Positions 48,181-56,571 of a stretch of DNA of 64,000 bases are shown one piece after another. Below the pieces are notes generated by a model, which saw nothing but the letters and a program-made list of their open reading frames with translations, did no database searches and had not been told where the DNA came from. Origin of the DNA: Cellulosimicrobium cellulans (lineage in GTDB: Bacteria > Actinomycetota > Actinomycetes > Actinomycetales > Cellulomonadaceae); contig NZ_JAMXST010000002.1 in assembly GCF_024124905.1 (NCBI RefSeq), positions 1-64,000 on the forward strand, given 5' to 3'. Made by a program: the position numbers and the translations under genes. Each line of letters starts with the position of its first letter. Within the stretch, counting starts at the first letter, position 1.

Positions 48181-49533
48181 GTGAGCGACACCCAGCGCAC
48201 GACCCCGACCGGCCCACCCGCCGGAACCCCGGCCGCACCCGCCCGAACCCCGGCAGCACCCGGCTACCCCGCGCGTGCCGTCGTCGACCTGGCCGCGGTC
48301 CGGGACAACGTCCGCGCCCTCGCCGGGCACGCGCCGTCGGCCCAGGTGATGGCCGTCGTGAAGGCCGACGCCTACGGGCACGGCCTGGTGGCGAGCGCGC
48401 TCGGGGCGCTCGCGGGCGGTGCGACGTGGCTCGGGACCGCGCAGCCGAGCGAGGCGCTCGCGCTGCGTGCGGCGGGGATCGGGGTGGACCGCGCGCGCGT
48501 CCTCACGTGGCTCTACCCGCCGGGCGCGCCGCTGCGCGCGCTCGTGGAGGCGGACGTCGACGTGTCGCTCGCCGCGCGCTGGGCCGTCGACGAGGTGGTC
48601 GCCGCCGCCCGTGCCGCCGGCCGGACCGCGCGCGTGCACCTCGCGGTCGACACGGGCCTCGGCCGCAACGGGATCATGCCCGCCGACCTGCCCGACGTGC
48701 TCGCCGCCGTCGCGCGCGCCCAGGCCGAGGGCGCGGTCCACGTCGTCGGGCTGTGGTCCCACCTCGCGTTCGCGGACGAGCCCGGGCACCCGAGCGTCGT
48801 GGCACAGGCCGACGTGCTCGACGAGGCCGTCCGGCTCGCGGAGCGCGCGGGCGTCGCGCCCGAGCTGCGCCACCTCGCGAACTCCGCCGCGACGCTCACC
48901 GCGCCGCGCACCCACTACGACCTGGTCCGTCCGGGGCTCGCGGTGTGGGGCATGACGCCGGTGCCGCAGCTCGGCCCGCCGTCGCGGTACGGGCTCCGGC
49001 CCGCGATGACGCTCGAGGCGCGTCTCGCGACGGTCAAGCGCGTGCCGGGCGGGCACGGCGTCTCCTACTCGCACCACTACACGACACCGCGGGACACGAC
49101 GCTCGGGGTCGTCCCGCTCGGCTACGGCGACGGGATCCCGCGGCACGCGTCGGGTGGCGGCCCCACGGCCGCGCCCGGTGGCCCGGTGCTCGTCGGCGCA
49201 CGCCCCGGGGCGGACGGCGGCCGCGTCCTGCGCGTCGCGGGGCGCGTGTGCATGGACCAGCTCGTGCTCGACCTCGGCCCCGCCGCGACCGAGCGCGCGG
49301 GCGACGTCGTCACGCTGTTCGGCGCGGGCGACGGCGTCGAGCACGACGGCGTCCCCACCGCCGAGGACTGGGCGCGGGCCGCCGGGACCATCAGCTACGA
49401 GATCACGACGCGCCTCGGCACGCGCGTGCCGCGCGAGCACGTGGGGACCGACGTGCTCGACGACGGCGCGCGGGCGCTGCTGGCCGACGACCCCAGCCAG
49501 GACGAGACCACGGAAAGGACGGTCCGCGCATGA
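48181..49533 (+). CDS. alr: Alanine racemase
   Basis: Encodes 450 residues from GTG 48181 (8 nt after GAGAAT); the frame is open upstream. Interconverts L- and D-alanine for peptidoglycan, with PLP bound to Lys61 in VVKADAYGHG. The second base Tyr lies in GVSYSHHYTT. Residues 1-30 are a Pro/Ala/Thr-rich extension; an insert near 320-335 is Gly/Ala-rich. ATGA overlap with tsaE, as alr-tsaE in mycobacteria. Confidence 0.95.
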   Translation: MSDTQRTTPTGPPAGTPAAPARTPAAPGYPARAVVDLAAVRDNVRALAGHAPSAQVMAVVKADAYGHGLVASALGALAGGATWLGTAQPSEALALRAAGIGVDRARVLTWLYPPGAPLRALVEADVDVSLAARWAVDEVVAAARAAGRTARVHLAVDTGLGRNGIMPADLPDVLAAVARAQAEGAVHVVGLWSHLAFADEPGHPSVVAQADVLDEAVRLAERAGVAPELRHLANSAATLTAPRTHYDLVRPGLAVWGMTPVPQLGPPSRYGLRPAMTLEARLATVKRVPGGHGVSYSHHYTTPRDTTLGVVPLGYGDGIPRHASGGGPTAAPGGPVLVGARPGADGGRVLRVAGRVCMDQLVLDLGPAATERAGDVVTLFGAGDGVEHDGVPTAEDWARAAGTISYEITTRLGTRVPREHVGTDVLDDGARALLADDPSQDETTERTVRA

Positions 49534-50141
49534 GCGACGACCCGACCCCCTCGACGCCCGCCGCGCCTCCCGCGGACGCGGCGGCGGAGACCGCGACGGG
49601 CACGTCGTCGCAGGCGGCGCGCGACGTCGTCGTCCTGCCCGACGCCGAGGCGACGCGCGCGTTCGGCCGCGCCCTCGCCGGCGTGCTCCGCGCGGGCGAC
49701 CTCGTGATCCTCACCGGCGACCTCGGTGCGGGGAAGACGACGCTCACGCAGGGCATCGGCGCCGGGCTCGGCGTGCGCGGACAGGTCGCGTCGCCGACGT
49801 TCATCGTCGCGCGCGAGCACCCGTCGCTCGTGGGCGGCCCGGCGCTCGTGCACGTGGACGCGTACCGCCTCGGCTCGCTCGACGAGGTCGACGCGCTCGA
49901 CCTCGACTCGAGCCTGGAGGAGTCGGTGACCGTCGTCGAGTGGGGCAGCGGGCTCGTCGAGGCGCTCGCGGGCGACCGGCTCGAGATCGTGCTCGAGCGC
50001 CCGCGCGGCGACGCGACCGGGGACGGGCCCGGCGGCGCGTCCGACGACGAGGACGCGCCCGAGGCGGGCGCGCGCCGGGTGACGGTGCGCGGCGTCGGTC
50101 CGCGCTGGGCGGACCTCGACGTCGCGGCACTGTCCCGCTAG
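49530..50141 (+). CDS. tsaE: tRNA t6A synthesis ATPase TsaE
   Basis: Encodes 203 residues from an ATG overlapping the alr stop. TsaE binds TsaB-TsaD and drives t6A37 formation. Walker A GDLGAGKT (63-70), ASPTFIVAREH and VHVDAYRLGSLDEVDALDLD are diagnostic. N-terminal 30 residues and a Gly/Asp insert near 165-180 are lineage additions. Its TsaB and TsaD partners are the next genes. Confidence 0.94.
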   Translation: MSDDPTPSTPAAPPADAAAETATGTSSQAARDVVVLPDAEATRAFGRALAGVLRAGDLVILTGDLGAGKTTLTQGIGAGLGVRGQVASPTFIVAREHPSLVGGPALVHVDAYRLGSLDEVDALDLDSSLEESVTVVEWGSGLVEALAGDRLEIVLERPRGDATGDGPGGASDDEDAPEAGARRVTVRGVGPRWADLDVAALSR

Positions 50142-50175
50142 CCCGCTCGCGAGGAGGACGTCGCGGTCTCGGCCG

Positions 50176-50181
50176 TAGGCT
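50176..50181 (+). promoter_or_regulatory. tsaB: tsaB leaderless promoter -10 box
   Basis: TAGGCT followed by 6 nt and GTG 50188. Implies a tsaB-rimI-sulfurtransferase unit distinct from alr-tsaE. Confidence 0.6.
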
Positions 50182-50187
50182 GGGGCC

Positions 50188-50919
50188 GTGGCTGTTCTCG
50201 CGCTCGACACCTCCGCCTCCGTCACCGTCGCCGTCGTCTCCGACGACGGCGCCCGTCTCGCCCGCCGCGACGCCCCGGAGCGCCGCCGGCACGCCGAGGC
50301 GCTCGCCCCGCTCGTCGAGGAGGCGCTCGCCGAGGCCGGGGTCGACCGCCGCGACCTCACGGCCGTCGCCGTCGGCACGGGCCCCGCGCCGTTCACGGGC
50401 CTGCGGGTCGGGCTCGTCACCGCCCGGGCGCTGGGCTTCGCGCTCGGCATCCCCGTGCTCGGCGTCCCGAGCCTCGACGCGATCGCCGCCCAGGCGGTGA
50501 GCGACCTCGGCCTCGAGCCCGACGACGAGCTGCTCGTCGCGACCGACGCGCGCCGCCGCGAGGTGTACTGGGCGCGGTACCGCGTCGTCGCGCACGAGGG
50601 CCCGCACGCCGTGCCGGTCCTGGAGACCGTCGCCGGGCCCGACGTCGGGCCGGCGGCCGCGGTCGCCGAGCACGCCGCGGGCGCCGTCGTCGTGGGGGAG
50701 GGCGGCGAGCTCTACCCGGACGCGCTCGACGCCGCCGAGGACGCGCCGCAGCTCCCCGACGCCGCCGTGCTCGCCCGGCTCGCGATCGCGCGCCGGGCCG
50801 CGGGGGCCGACCAGCCGACGGAGCCGCTGTACCTGCGCCGCCCGGACGTCCACGAGGCCGCCGCACGCAAGCGCGTGAGCGACACCGCGCCCGCCCCGGC
50901 GCCCGAGGCGGCCCGATGA
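50188..50919 (+). CDS. tsaB: tRNA t6A synthesis protein TsaB
   Basis: Encodes 243 residues from GTG 50188 (AVLALDTSASVTVAVV). TsaB is the catalytically inactive ASKHA partner of TsaD: VAVGTGPAPFTGLRVGLVTARALGFAL is the family signature. Cytoplasmic. ATGA overlap with rimI. Confidence 0.94.
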   Translation: MAVLALDTSASVTVAVVSDDGARLARRDAPERRRHAEALAPLVEEALAEAGVDRRDLTAVAVGTGPAPFTGLRVGLVTARALGFALGIPVLGVPSLDAIAAQAVSDLGLEPDDELLVATDARRREVYWARYRVVAHEGPHAVPVLETVAGPDVGPAAAVAEHAAGAVVVGEGGELYPDALDAAEDAPQLPDAAVLARLAIARRAAGADQPTEPLYLRRPDVHEAAARKRVSDTAPAPAPEAAR

Positions 50920-51467
50920 GCGCGCGCCGCTACGAGATCCGCCTGCGCCCGCTCCGGGCGGCCGACCTCGACCGCGTCGTCGAGCTCGAGCGCGAGCTGT
51001 TCGGGCGCGGCGCCTGGACGTACGGGATGCTCGCCGACGAGCTCGCGGGCCTCGGACGCTGGTACGTCGCCGCCGAGCCCGTGCGGCTCTACGCCGCCGG
51101 CCCGCAGCCCGTGGTCGGCTACGCGGGCCTGTGGTTCGACGGCGACGTCACGCAGGTCATGACCCTGGGCGTCGATCCCGCGTTCCAGCACCAGGGCGTC
51201 GGCTCGGCGCTCCTGGAGGCGCTCATCGCGCGGTCCCGCGACCTCGGCGCGAGCGCGGTGCTGCTCGAGGTGCGGGTCGACAACGACCCGGCGCTCGCGC
51301 TCTACGCGAAGTACGGGTTCGAGCAGCTCGGCATCCGCAAGCGCTACTACCAGCCGGAGGACGTCGACGCCTACACGATGCGGCTCGAGCTCGGCGCGAC
51401 CACGACGCCCGACGGACCGGACGCGCCGGACCACGGGACGGCGTCCGAGACGGGCGCCGTCGCGTGA
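50916..51467 (+). CDS. rimI: Ribosomal-protein-alanine N-acetyltransferase (GNAT)
   Basis: Encodes 183 residues. GNAT fold with acetyl-CoA loop VDPAFQHQGVGSALLEAL and the RimI-type VRVDNDPALALYAKYGFEQLGIRKRYY. Acetylates the N-terminus of S18 in E. coli; in actinobacteria it often lies, as here, between tsaB and tsaD. A disordered tail of 25 residues follows. The next gene starts inside its stop (GTGA). Confidence 0.92.
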   Translation: MSARRYEIRLRPLRAADLDRVVELERELFGRGAWTYGMLADELAGLGRWYVAAEPVRLYAAGPQPVVGYAGLWFDGDVTQVMTLGVDPAFQHQGVGSALLEALIARSRDLGASAVLLEVRVDNDPALALYAKYGFEQLGIRKRYYQPEDVDAYTMRLELGATTTPDGPDAPDHGTASETGAVA

Positions 51468-52381
51468 GCGGGCCCGCGCCGCGCGGCCCGGGCCTCGGCA
51501 CGGACGACCACTGGCCCGACGCCGCGCGCCGCGACCGTGTCCTCGTCACCGCGCCCGCCCTGGCGGCGGCGCTCGCGGGCGACCGCCCGCCCGTCGTGCT
51601 CGACGTGCGGTGGGCGCTCGGCGTCACCGACGGGCACGCGCAGCACCGGGCGGGGCACGTCCCGGGCGCGGTCTACGTCGACCTCGAGACCGAGCTCGCC
51701 GCGCCGCCCTCGGCCGCGGCGGGCCGGCACCCGCTGCCCGACCCCGCCGACCTCCAGGCCGCGGCGCGGCGCTGGGGCGTGCGCGCGGACCGGCCGGTCG
51801 TCGTCTACGACGCCGTGGGCGGCACGTCCGCCGCGCGCGCCTGGTGGCTGCTGCGCTGGGCCGGGCACGAGGACGTCCGCATCCTCGACGGCGGGCTCGC
51901 GGCGTGGCGGGCCGCCGGGCACGCGCTCGACGCGGGCGAGGTGCGGCCCGAGCCGGGGGACGTCGTCGTCACGCCGGGCGGGATGCCCGTGCTCGACGCC
52001 GACGGCGCGGCCGGCCTCGCGACGTCGGGCGTCCTGCTCGACGCGCGCGCGGGCGAGCGCTACCGCGGCGAGGTGGAGCCGGTCGACCCGCGCGCGGGAC
52101 ACGTCCCCGGCGCGGTGAGCGCGCCGACGACCGACAACCTCGCCGCGGACGGGACGTTCCTGGACCCCGTCGCGCTGCGCGCGCGGTTCGCGGCCCTGGG
52201 GGTCGTGGACCCGGGACGGGAACCGGGCGCGGCGCGGCCCGCCGTGGGCGTGTACTGCGGCTCGGGCGTGACCGCGGCGCACGAGGTCGCCGCGCTCGCG
52301 ACCCTCGGCGTCGACGCGGCCCTGTACGCGGGCTCGTGGTCGCAGTGGTCGAACGACCCCGCGCGGCCCGCCGCGCCCTGA
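51464..52381 (+). CDS. Two-domain rhodanese sulfurtransferase
   Basis: Encodes 305 residues from GTG 51464. Two rhodanese domains: the N-terminal one (WALGVTDGHAQHRAGHVPGA) has no active-site Cys (VVVYDAVGGTSAARAW); the C-terminal one carries Cys265 in VYCGSGVTAAHEV. This is the thiosulfate or mercaptopyruvate sulfurtransferase type; the CGSGVT loop resembles 3-mercaptopyruvate enzymes. An insertion between rimI and tsaD relative to mycobacteria. Confidence 0.9.
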   Translation: MSGPAPRGPGLGTDDHWPDAARRDRVLVTAPALAAALAGDRPPVVLDVRWALGVTDGHAQHRAGHVPGAVYVDLETELAAPPSAAAGRHPLPDPADLQAAARRWGVRADRPVVVYDAVGGTSAARAWWLLRWAGHEDVRILDGGLAAWRAAGHALDAGEVRPEPGDVVVTPGGMPVLDADGAAGLATSGVLLDARAGERYRGEVEPVDPRAGHVPGAVSAPTTDNLAADGTFLDPVALRARFAALGVVDPGREPGAARPAVGVYCGSGVTAAHEVAALATLGVDAALYAGSWSQWSNDPARPAAP

Positions 52382-52396
52382 CGCCAGGATGCGGAC

Positions 52397-52440
52397 GCGC
52401 GCGAGGCGGCACCCGTGGAGGGGTGCCGCCTCGCGCGCGA
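52397..52440. terminator. Bidirectional terminator, 19-bp stem
   Basis: Perfect 19-bp stem (52397-52415 with 52422-52440) with a 6-nt loop between the convergent sulfurtransferase and nitroreductase genes. Confidence 0.9.
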
Positions 52441-52454
52441 CGGGTGGGACGGTC

Positions 52455-53102
52455 TCAGAGGATCTCGGCGACCTGGTGGAAGTCGAGCCGGGCCTGGCGC
52501 GGGAAGTGCGCGCCCTCCTCGGCGGGGTAGCCCACGTTGATCGCGACGAGCGTGCGCCAGCCGGACTCGCCGAAGAACTCGGCGTCGATCCCCGCCGCGT
52601 CGAAGCCGGTCATCGGGCCGACGGACAGGCCGGCGGCGCGCAGCCCGACGATGAGGTAGCCGATCTGGATGAGCGCGTTGGTGCGGGCCATGCCCTCGCG
52701 CAGCTCGGTCTGCGGGTCGAGCTGCTCGGTCATGCCCTCGCGGAACGGCGCGAGCGTGCCGAGGTGCTGGTGGAACGACGGGTCGGCGGCGGCGATGACG
52801 GTCACGGGCGCGGCGAGCGTCTTGTCGCGGTTGAAGTCCGCCATGTGGGCGCCGAGGCGCTGCTTCGCCTCGGGCGTGCGCACGACGAGCAGGCGCAGCG
52901 GGAGCGTGTTCATCGCGGTGGGTGCCCAGCGGACGAGGTCCCAGGCCGCCTGGATCTGCGCGTCGGTGACGGGCTCGTCCGAGAAGGCGTGGGTCGTGTG
53001 CGCGTCGCGGAACAGGCGGTCCGCGGCCTGCGCGTCGATCGCGAGCTGGTCGGCGAGCTCGTTCGGCGCGGCAGGGGACTCGATGAGGGTGTCGGTGCTC
53101 AT
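52455..53102 (-). CDS. Nitroreductase family protein, RutE-like
   Basis: Encodes 215 residues from ATG 53102. FMN-dependent nitroreductase fold: WAPTAMNTLPLRLLVVRT, NALIQIGYLIVGLRAAGLSVGPMTGFD and DAEFFGESGWRTLVAINVGYP. The GPMTGFDAAGIDAEFF stretch is that of RutE/HadB-type enzymes (malonic semialdehyde reductase in E. coli), but no rut genes are nearby, so the substrate is uncertain. Divergent from tsaD. Confidence 0.87.
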   Translation of the reverse strand: MSTDTLIESPAAPNELADQLAIDAQAADRLFRDAHTTHAFSDEPVTDAQIQAAWDLVRWAPTAMNTLPLRLLVVRTPEAKQRLGAHMADFNRDKTLAAPVTVIAAADPSFHQHLGTLAPFREGMTEQLDPQTELREGMARTNALIQIGYLIVGLRAAGLSVGPMTGFDAAGIDAEFFGESGWRTLVAINVGYPAEEGAHFPRQARLDFHQVAEIL

Positions 53103-53189
53103 GACCGGACCAACGGTTGAGCGTTGAATCATCTTCCCGACAGACGGTGTGACGTGGGCGACACGGCGCGGGCCGGCCCCGCACGCGAC

Positions 53190-53195
53190 TACCCT
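53190..53195 (+). promoter_or_regulatory. tsaD: -10 box of the tsaD transcript
   Basis: TACCCT, 7 nt, ATG 53203. The leaderless start codon here belongs to the 10-codon ORF, not to tsaD. Confidence 0.6.
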
Positions 53196-53202
53196 GGACG
53201 CC

Positions 53203-53235
53203 ATGCCTTCCACACTGTCAGTGAGCCGTCCGTGA
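53203..53235 (+). CDS. 10-codon leaderless ORF overlapping tsaD
   Basis: ATG 53203 opens [10 protein letters not shown] and stop; its TGA (53233-53235) overlaps the tsaD GTG (53232-53234) in the GTGA arrangement used elsewhere in this window for coupled genes. The TACCCT box 7 nt upstream suits a leaderless mRNA beginning at this ATG. It may simply load ribosomes for tsaD by termination-reinitiation. No conserved peptide is recognised, and a longer tsaD N-terminus starting at GTG 53217 cannot be excluded. Confidence 0.5.
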   Translation: MPSTLSVSRP

Positions 53236-54281
53236 GCGCCGGCGAGCCCCTGGTGCTCGGCATCGAGACGTCCTGCGACGAGACCGGCGTCGCGCTGGTC
53301 CGGGGTCGCGAGCTGCTCGTCGACACGGTGGCGAGCTCGATGGACGAGCACGCGCGCTACGGCGGCATCATCCCCGAGGTCGCGTCGCGCGCCCACCTCG
53401 AGGCGATGATCCCGACGATCGAGCGCACGCTCGGCACGGCGGACGTCGACCTGTCCGAGGTCGACGCGATCGCGGTCACGGCCGGGCCGGGGCTGGTCGG
53501 GCCCCTGACGATCGGCGCGTCGGCCGCCAAGGCGCTCGCGCTCGCGCTCGGCAAGCCGCTCTACGGCGTCAACCACGTCATCGGCCACGCCGCCGTGGAC
53601 GAGCTCGTGCACGGCGCCTTCCCGGAGCGCGTCATGGCGCTCGTCGTGTCCGGCGGGCACAGCTCGCTCCTCCTGGTCGACGACGTCGCGACGTCCGTCA
53701 CCGAGCTCGGCTCGACGCTCGACGACGCCGCGGGCGAGGCGTTCGACAAGGTCGGGCGCCTGCTCGGCCTGCCGTACCCCGGCGGCCCGCACATCGACCG
53801 CCTCGCGCGCGAGGGCGACCCCACGGCGATCCGGTTCCCGCGCGGCCTCACCGCGCGCAAGGACCAGGAGAAGCACGCGGACGACTTCTCGTTCTCCGGC
53901 CTCAAGACGGCCGTCGCGCGGTGGGTCGAGGCGCGCCAGGACGCGGGGGAGGAGATCCCCGTGCACGACGTCGCGGCCTCCTTCGCCGAGTCCGTCGCCG
54001 ACGTGCTCACCGCCAAGACCATCGCGGCGTGCGAGCGGCACGGGGTGTCGACGCTCGTCGTCGGCGGCGGGTTCAGCGCGAACTCGCAGCTGCGCGACAT
54101 GGCCGCGAAGCGCTGCGCGGAGGCCGGGATCGAGCTGCGCATCCCGCCGATCCGCTACTGCACCGACAACGGGGCGATGATCGCCGCGCTGGGGTCCGCC
54201 GTCGTGCGGGCGGGCGTGGCGCCGTCGAGCCTCGACATCGGCGTCGACTCGTCGATGCCGCTGACCGTGACCCACGTGTGA
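53232..54281 (+). CDS. tsaD: tRNA N6-threonylcarbamoyladenosine transferase
   Basis: Encodes 349 residues from GTG 53232 ([17 protein letters not shown]). Transfers the threonylcarbamoyl group to A37. ASKHA fold; metal ligands H115 and H119 in NHVIGH, plus DNGAM near the C-terminus; [10 protein letters not shown] and [10 protein letters not shown] are conserved. Completes the t6A set with tsaB and tsaE. The next gene starts 1 base before its stop. Confidence 0.95.
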   Translation: MSAGEPLVLGIETSCDETGVALVRGRELLVDTVASSMDEHARYGGIIPEVASRAHLEAMIPTIERTLGTADVDLSEVDAIAVTAGPGLVGPLTIGASAAKALALALGKPLYGVNHVIGHAAVDELVHGAFPERVMALVVSGGHSSLLLVDDVATSVTELGSTLDDAAGEAFDKVGRLLGLPYPGGPHIDRLAREGDPTAIRFPRGLTARKDQEKHADDFSFSGLKTAVARWVEARQDAGEEIPVHDVAASFAESVADVLTAKTIAACERHGVSTLVVGGGFSANSQLRDMAAKRCAEAGIELRIPPIRYCTDNGAMIAALGSAVVRAGVAPSSLDIGVDSSMPLTVTHV

Positions 54282-55396
54282 CCCCGGAGCCCGGTCTCAC
54301 GCCCGACGAGGCGCTGCGGCGCGCCCACGCGTGGGCGCACGCGGCCGCGTCGGCGCCCCCCGGGCCCGAGCGCGCCCGGGCCGAGCACACCGCCGCGTAC
54401 TGGGCGGCGCAGCACCGGGCGCTCCTCGCGGCCGTGCCCGCGTACGGGTCCGCCGCCGTGCCCGTCGGCGCGCCGTCCTCCGGGACGGCGGGTGCGACGA
54501 CCGCTCCGCCGTACGGTCACGCCTCCGCCGCCGCGCTCTCCGGCACCCCCGCGGTCCAGCCGGCCTCCGGGGCGCCGGCGGCGACCGTCCCCGCGTACGG
54601 GGCGTCCACCATCTCGTGGGAGGTGCCGCGCCGCCGTCGGGGCCGTGCCGCGCGGGTCGTGACGTTCGTCCTCGTGCTCGCGGTGTCCGTCGTCGCGTAC
54701 CTCGTCAGCTCCCTCGGCGGGGCGCGGGACGACGGCGCGGTCCTGCCCACCGAGCAGGAGGGCGCGGTGCCGCCCCCCACGGTCTGGGAGGACCCGAGCC
54801 CGGACGTGGCCGCGTCGGCCACCGGCGTGGAGGCCGCCTGGAAAGCGGGCGAGTACGCCGAGCCGTTGCCCGACCCCGTGCCGGGCGCGACGCAGACGAC
54901 GCCGTTCCTGGCCGAGCACCCCGACCCCACGGCGTGGCTGCTCGCGCTCAACCCCGCCAACGACGGCGTGCAGGTCGTGTTCACCGACGACCCGACGCTC
55001 AACTGCGGCATGGAGCACGTCGCGGAGCACGACGCGTACGCGACGGGCTCGGCGGGCTGCTTCCAGCCCTCCCACCCGACGGTGCTGTTCGTGTGGTGGG
55101 GCGAGGACTCCGACCCGGCGACCAAGCAGGTGCTCCTCGCGCACGAGCTGTCGCACATGCTCCAGTGGTGGCACGAGTTCGACCTGATGCAGTCCGCCGT
55201 CGACTCCGGCTTCGCCGAGGACGAGGAGTGGACGCACGCGCTCGAGACCGACGCGACGTGCCGCGTGCTGTCGTGGGGCGGGTACTCGGAGGCGGCGGCC
55301 GACCGGACGTCGTCGCCGTGCGACACCGAGGACTGGTCGCCGACGTGGCTCGCCGACAGGGCCGCCGACCTCGGCGTGGTCCTGCGCGACTACTGA
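54278..55396 (+). CDS. Membrane-anchored HExxH protein, putative metalloprotease
   Basis: Encodes 372 residues from GTG 54278, overlapping the tsaD stop by 4 nt. Residues 1-120: helical start and Pro/Ala/Tyr-rich cytoplasmic segment; one membrane span at about 126-146 after RRRRGRAAR, so N-in/C-out. The extracytoplasmic part has HELSH (289-293), a zinc-peptidase motif, followed by Glu/Asp-rich [15 protein letters not shown] (Glu323 is a candidate third ligand). Four cysteines (243, 261, 328, 348) could form two disulfides. No family recognised; protease activity is inference. Confidence 0.7.
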   Translation: MTPEPGLTPDEALRRAHAWAHAAASAPPGPERARAEHTAAYWAAQHRALLAAVPAYGSAAVPVGAPSSGTAGATTAPPYGHASAAALSGTPAVQPASGAPAATVPAYGASTISWEVPRRRRGRAARVVTFVLVLAVSVVAYLVSSLGGARDDGAVLPTEQEGAVPPPTVWEDPSPDVAASATGVEAAWKAGEYAEPLPDPVPGATQTTPFLAEHPDPTAWLLALNPANDGVQVVFTDDPTLNCGMEHVAEHDAYATGSAGCFQPSHPTVLFVWWGEDSDPATKQVLLAHELSHMLQWWHEFDLMQSAVDSGFAEDEEWTHALETDATCRVLSWGGYSEAAADRTSSPCDTEDWSPTWLADRAADLGVVLRDY

Positions 55397-55413
55397 CCGT
55401 CCCGGGCGGACCG

Positions 55414-56571
55414 TCAGAGCGGGCGGCCCGCCCGCATCTCCGCGACGAGCGAGCGCACGACGGCGTCCAGCTCGCCCCCGTTGCGGCGCGCCACGGCGCG
55501 CTGGCGCTGGTAGGAGGCCCCGCGGCGCACGATCGTGCGCACGCCGTCGAGCTCGTCGAGGCACCCGAGGCGCGCGGCGACGGGCTCGAGCTCGACGAGC
55601 AGGCGCCCGACGGCGTCGGTCACGAGCTCCTCGTTGCCCTCACGGTCGAGGATGATGATCGCGTCCATGCCGTAGCGCGCGGAGCGCCACTTGTTCTCCT
55701 GCGCGAACCACGGCGGGATGCTCGGGAGCTCGCGGCCCTCGTCGAGCATCGTCGAGAAGTGCTCGACGAGGCAGTGCGTGAGCGCGGCGAGCGCGAGCAG
55801 CTCGGAGATGTTCGTGACGCCGTCGCAGATGCGCGTCTCGAGCGTGCCGAACTGCGGGGCGGGGCGCAGGTCCCAGCGGATCTCGTCGAACGCGTCGATG
55901 ACGCCGGTGTGCAGCATGTCCGCGACGTAGCCCTCGAGCTCCTCCCAGGTCGCGAACTGAAACGGGAGCCCCGCCGTGGGGAGCTGCTGGAACATGAGCG
56001 CGCGGTTCGACGCGTACCCGGTGTCCTTGCCGCCCCAGAAGGGCGAGCTGGCCGAGAGCGACTGGAGGTGCGCGAACGTCGTGAGCATCGCGCGCTGGAT
56101 CGGCAGCACCTTGGCGCGGTCCTCGATGCCGACGTGTACGTGCACGCCGTAGATGAGCATCTGCCGTCCCCACCACTGCGTGCGGTCGATGAGGGTGTTG
56201 TAGCGCTGCTTGTCGGTGACCTTCTGCTGCGCCCAGCGCGCGAACGGGTGCGTGCCCGCGCTCATGAGCTCCACGCGCAGCGGGTCGGTCACGGCCCGCA
56301 GCTCGTCGATCGAGCGCTCGAGGTCCCGGCCGGCCTCCCCGACGGTGCGGCACACGCCGCTCACGACCTCGACCGTGTTGAGCAGCAGCTCCTGCTTGAT
56401 GGACGGGTGCGCGCCCCCGTCCACCGGGCGCACGGCGTCGAGGACCGTCTGCGCGACCTGGCGCAGGTCGCCCGAGTCCGCGTCGACCAGCGCGAGCTCC
56501 CACTCCAGCCCGACGGTCGAGCGCTCCGACCGCGCGAAGGGGATCGCGGTGCGGCGCGGGAGGGCGCTCAC
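55414..56571 (-). CDS. GCS2-family carboxylate-amine ligase (YbdK-like)
   Basis: Encodes 385 residues from GTG 56571. Glutamate-cysteine ligase 2 family: STVGLEWELALVDADSG, LLLNTVEVVSGVC, YGVHVHVGIEDR and TLETRICDGVTN. YbdK homologues ligate cysteine to glutamate weakly in vitro; in mycothiol-producing actinobacteria the true role is unclear. Its GTG overlaps the TGA of the upstream methyltransferase, so the two are one unit. Confidence 0.9.
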   Translation of the reverse strand: MSALPRRTAIPFARSERSTVGLEWELALVDADSGDLRQVAQTVLDAVRPVDGGAHPSIKQELLLNTVEVVSGVCRTVGEAGRDLERSIDELRAVTDPLRVELMSAGTHPFARWAQQKVTDKQRYNTLIDRTQWWGRQMLIYGVHVHVGIEDRAKVLPIQRAMLTTFAHLQSLSASSPFWGGKDTGYASNRALMFQQLPTAGLPFQFATWEELEGYVADMLHTGVIDAFDEIRWDLRPAPQFGTLETRICDGVTNISELLALAALTHCLVEHFSTMLDEGRELPSIPPWFAQENKWRSARYGMDAIIILDREGNEELVTDAVGRLLVELEPVAARLGCLDELDGVRTIVRRGASYQRQRAVARRNGGELDAVVRSLVAEMRAGRPL

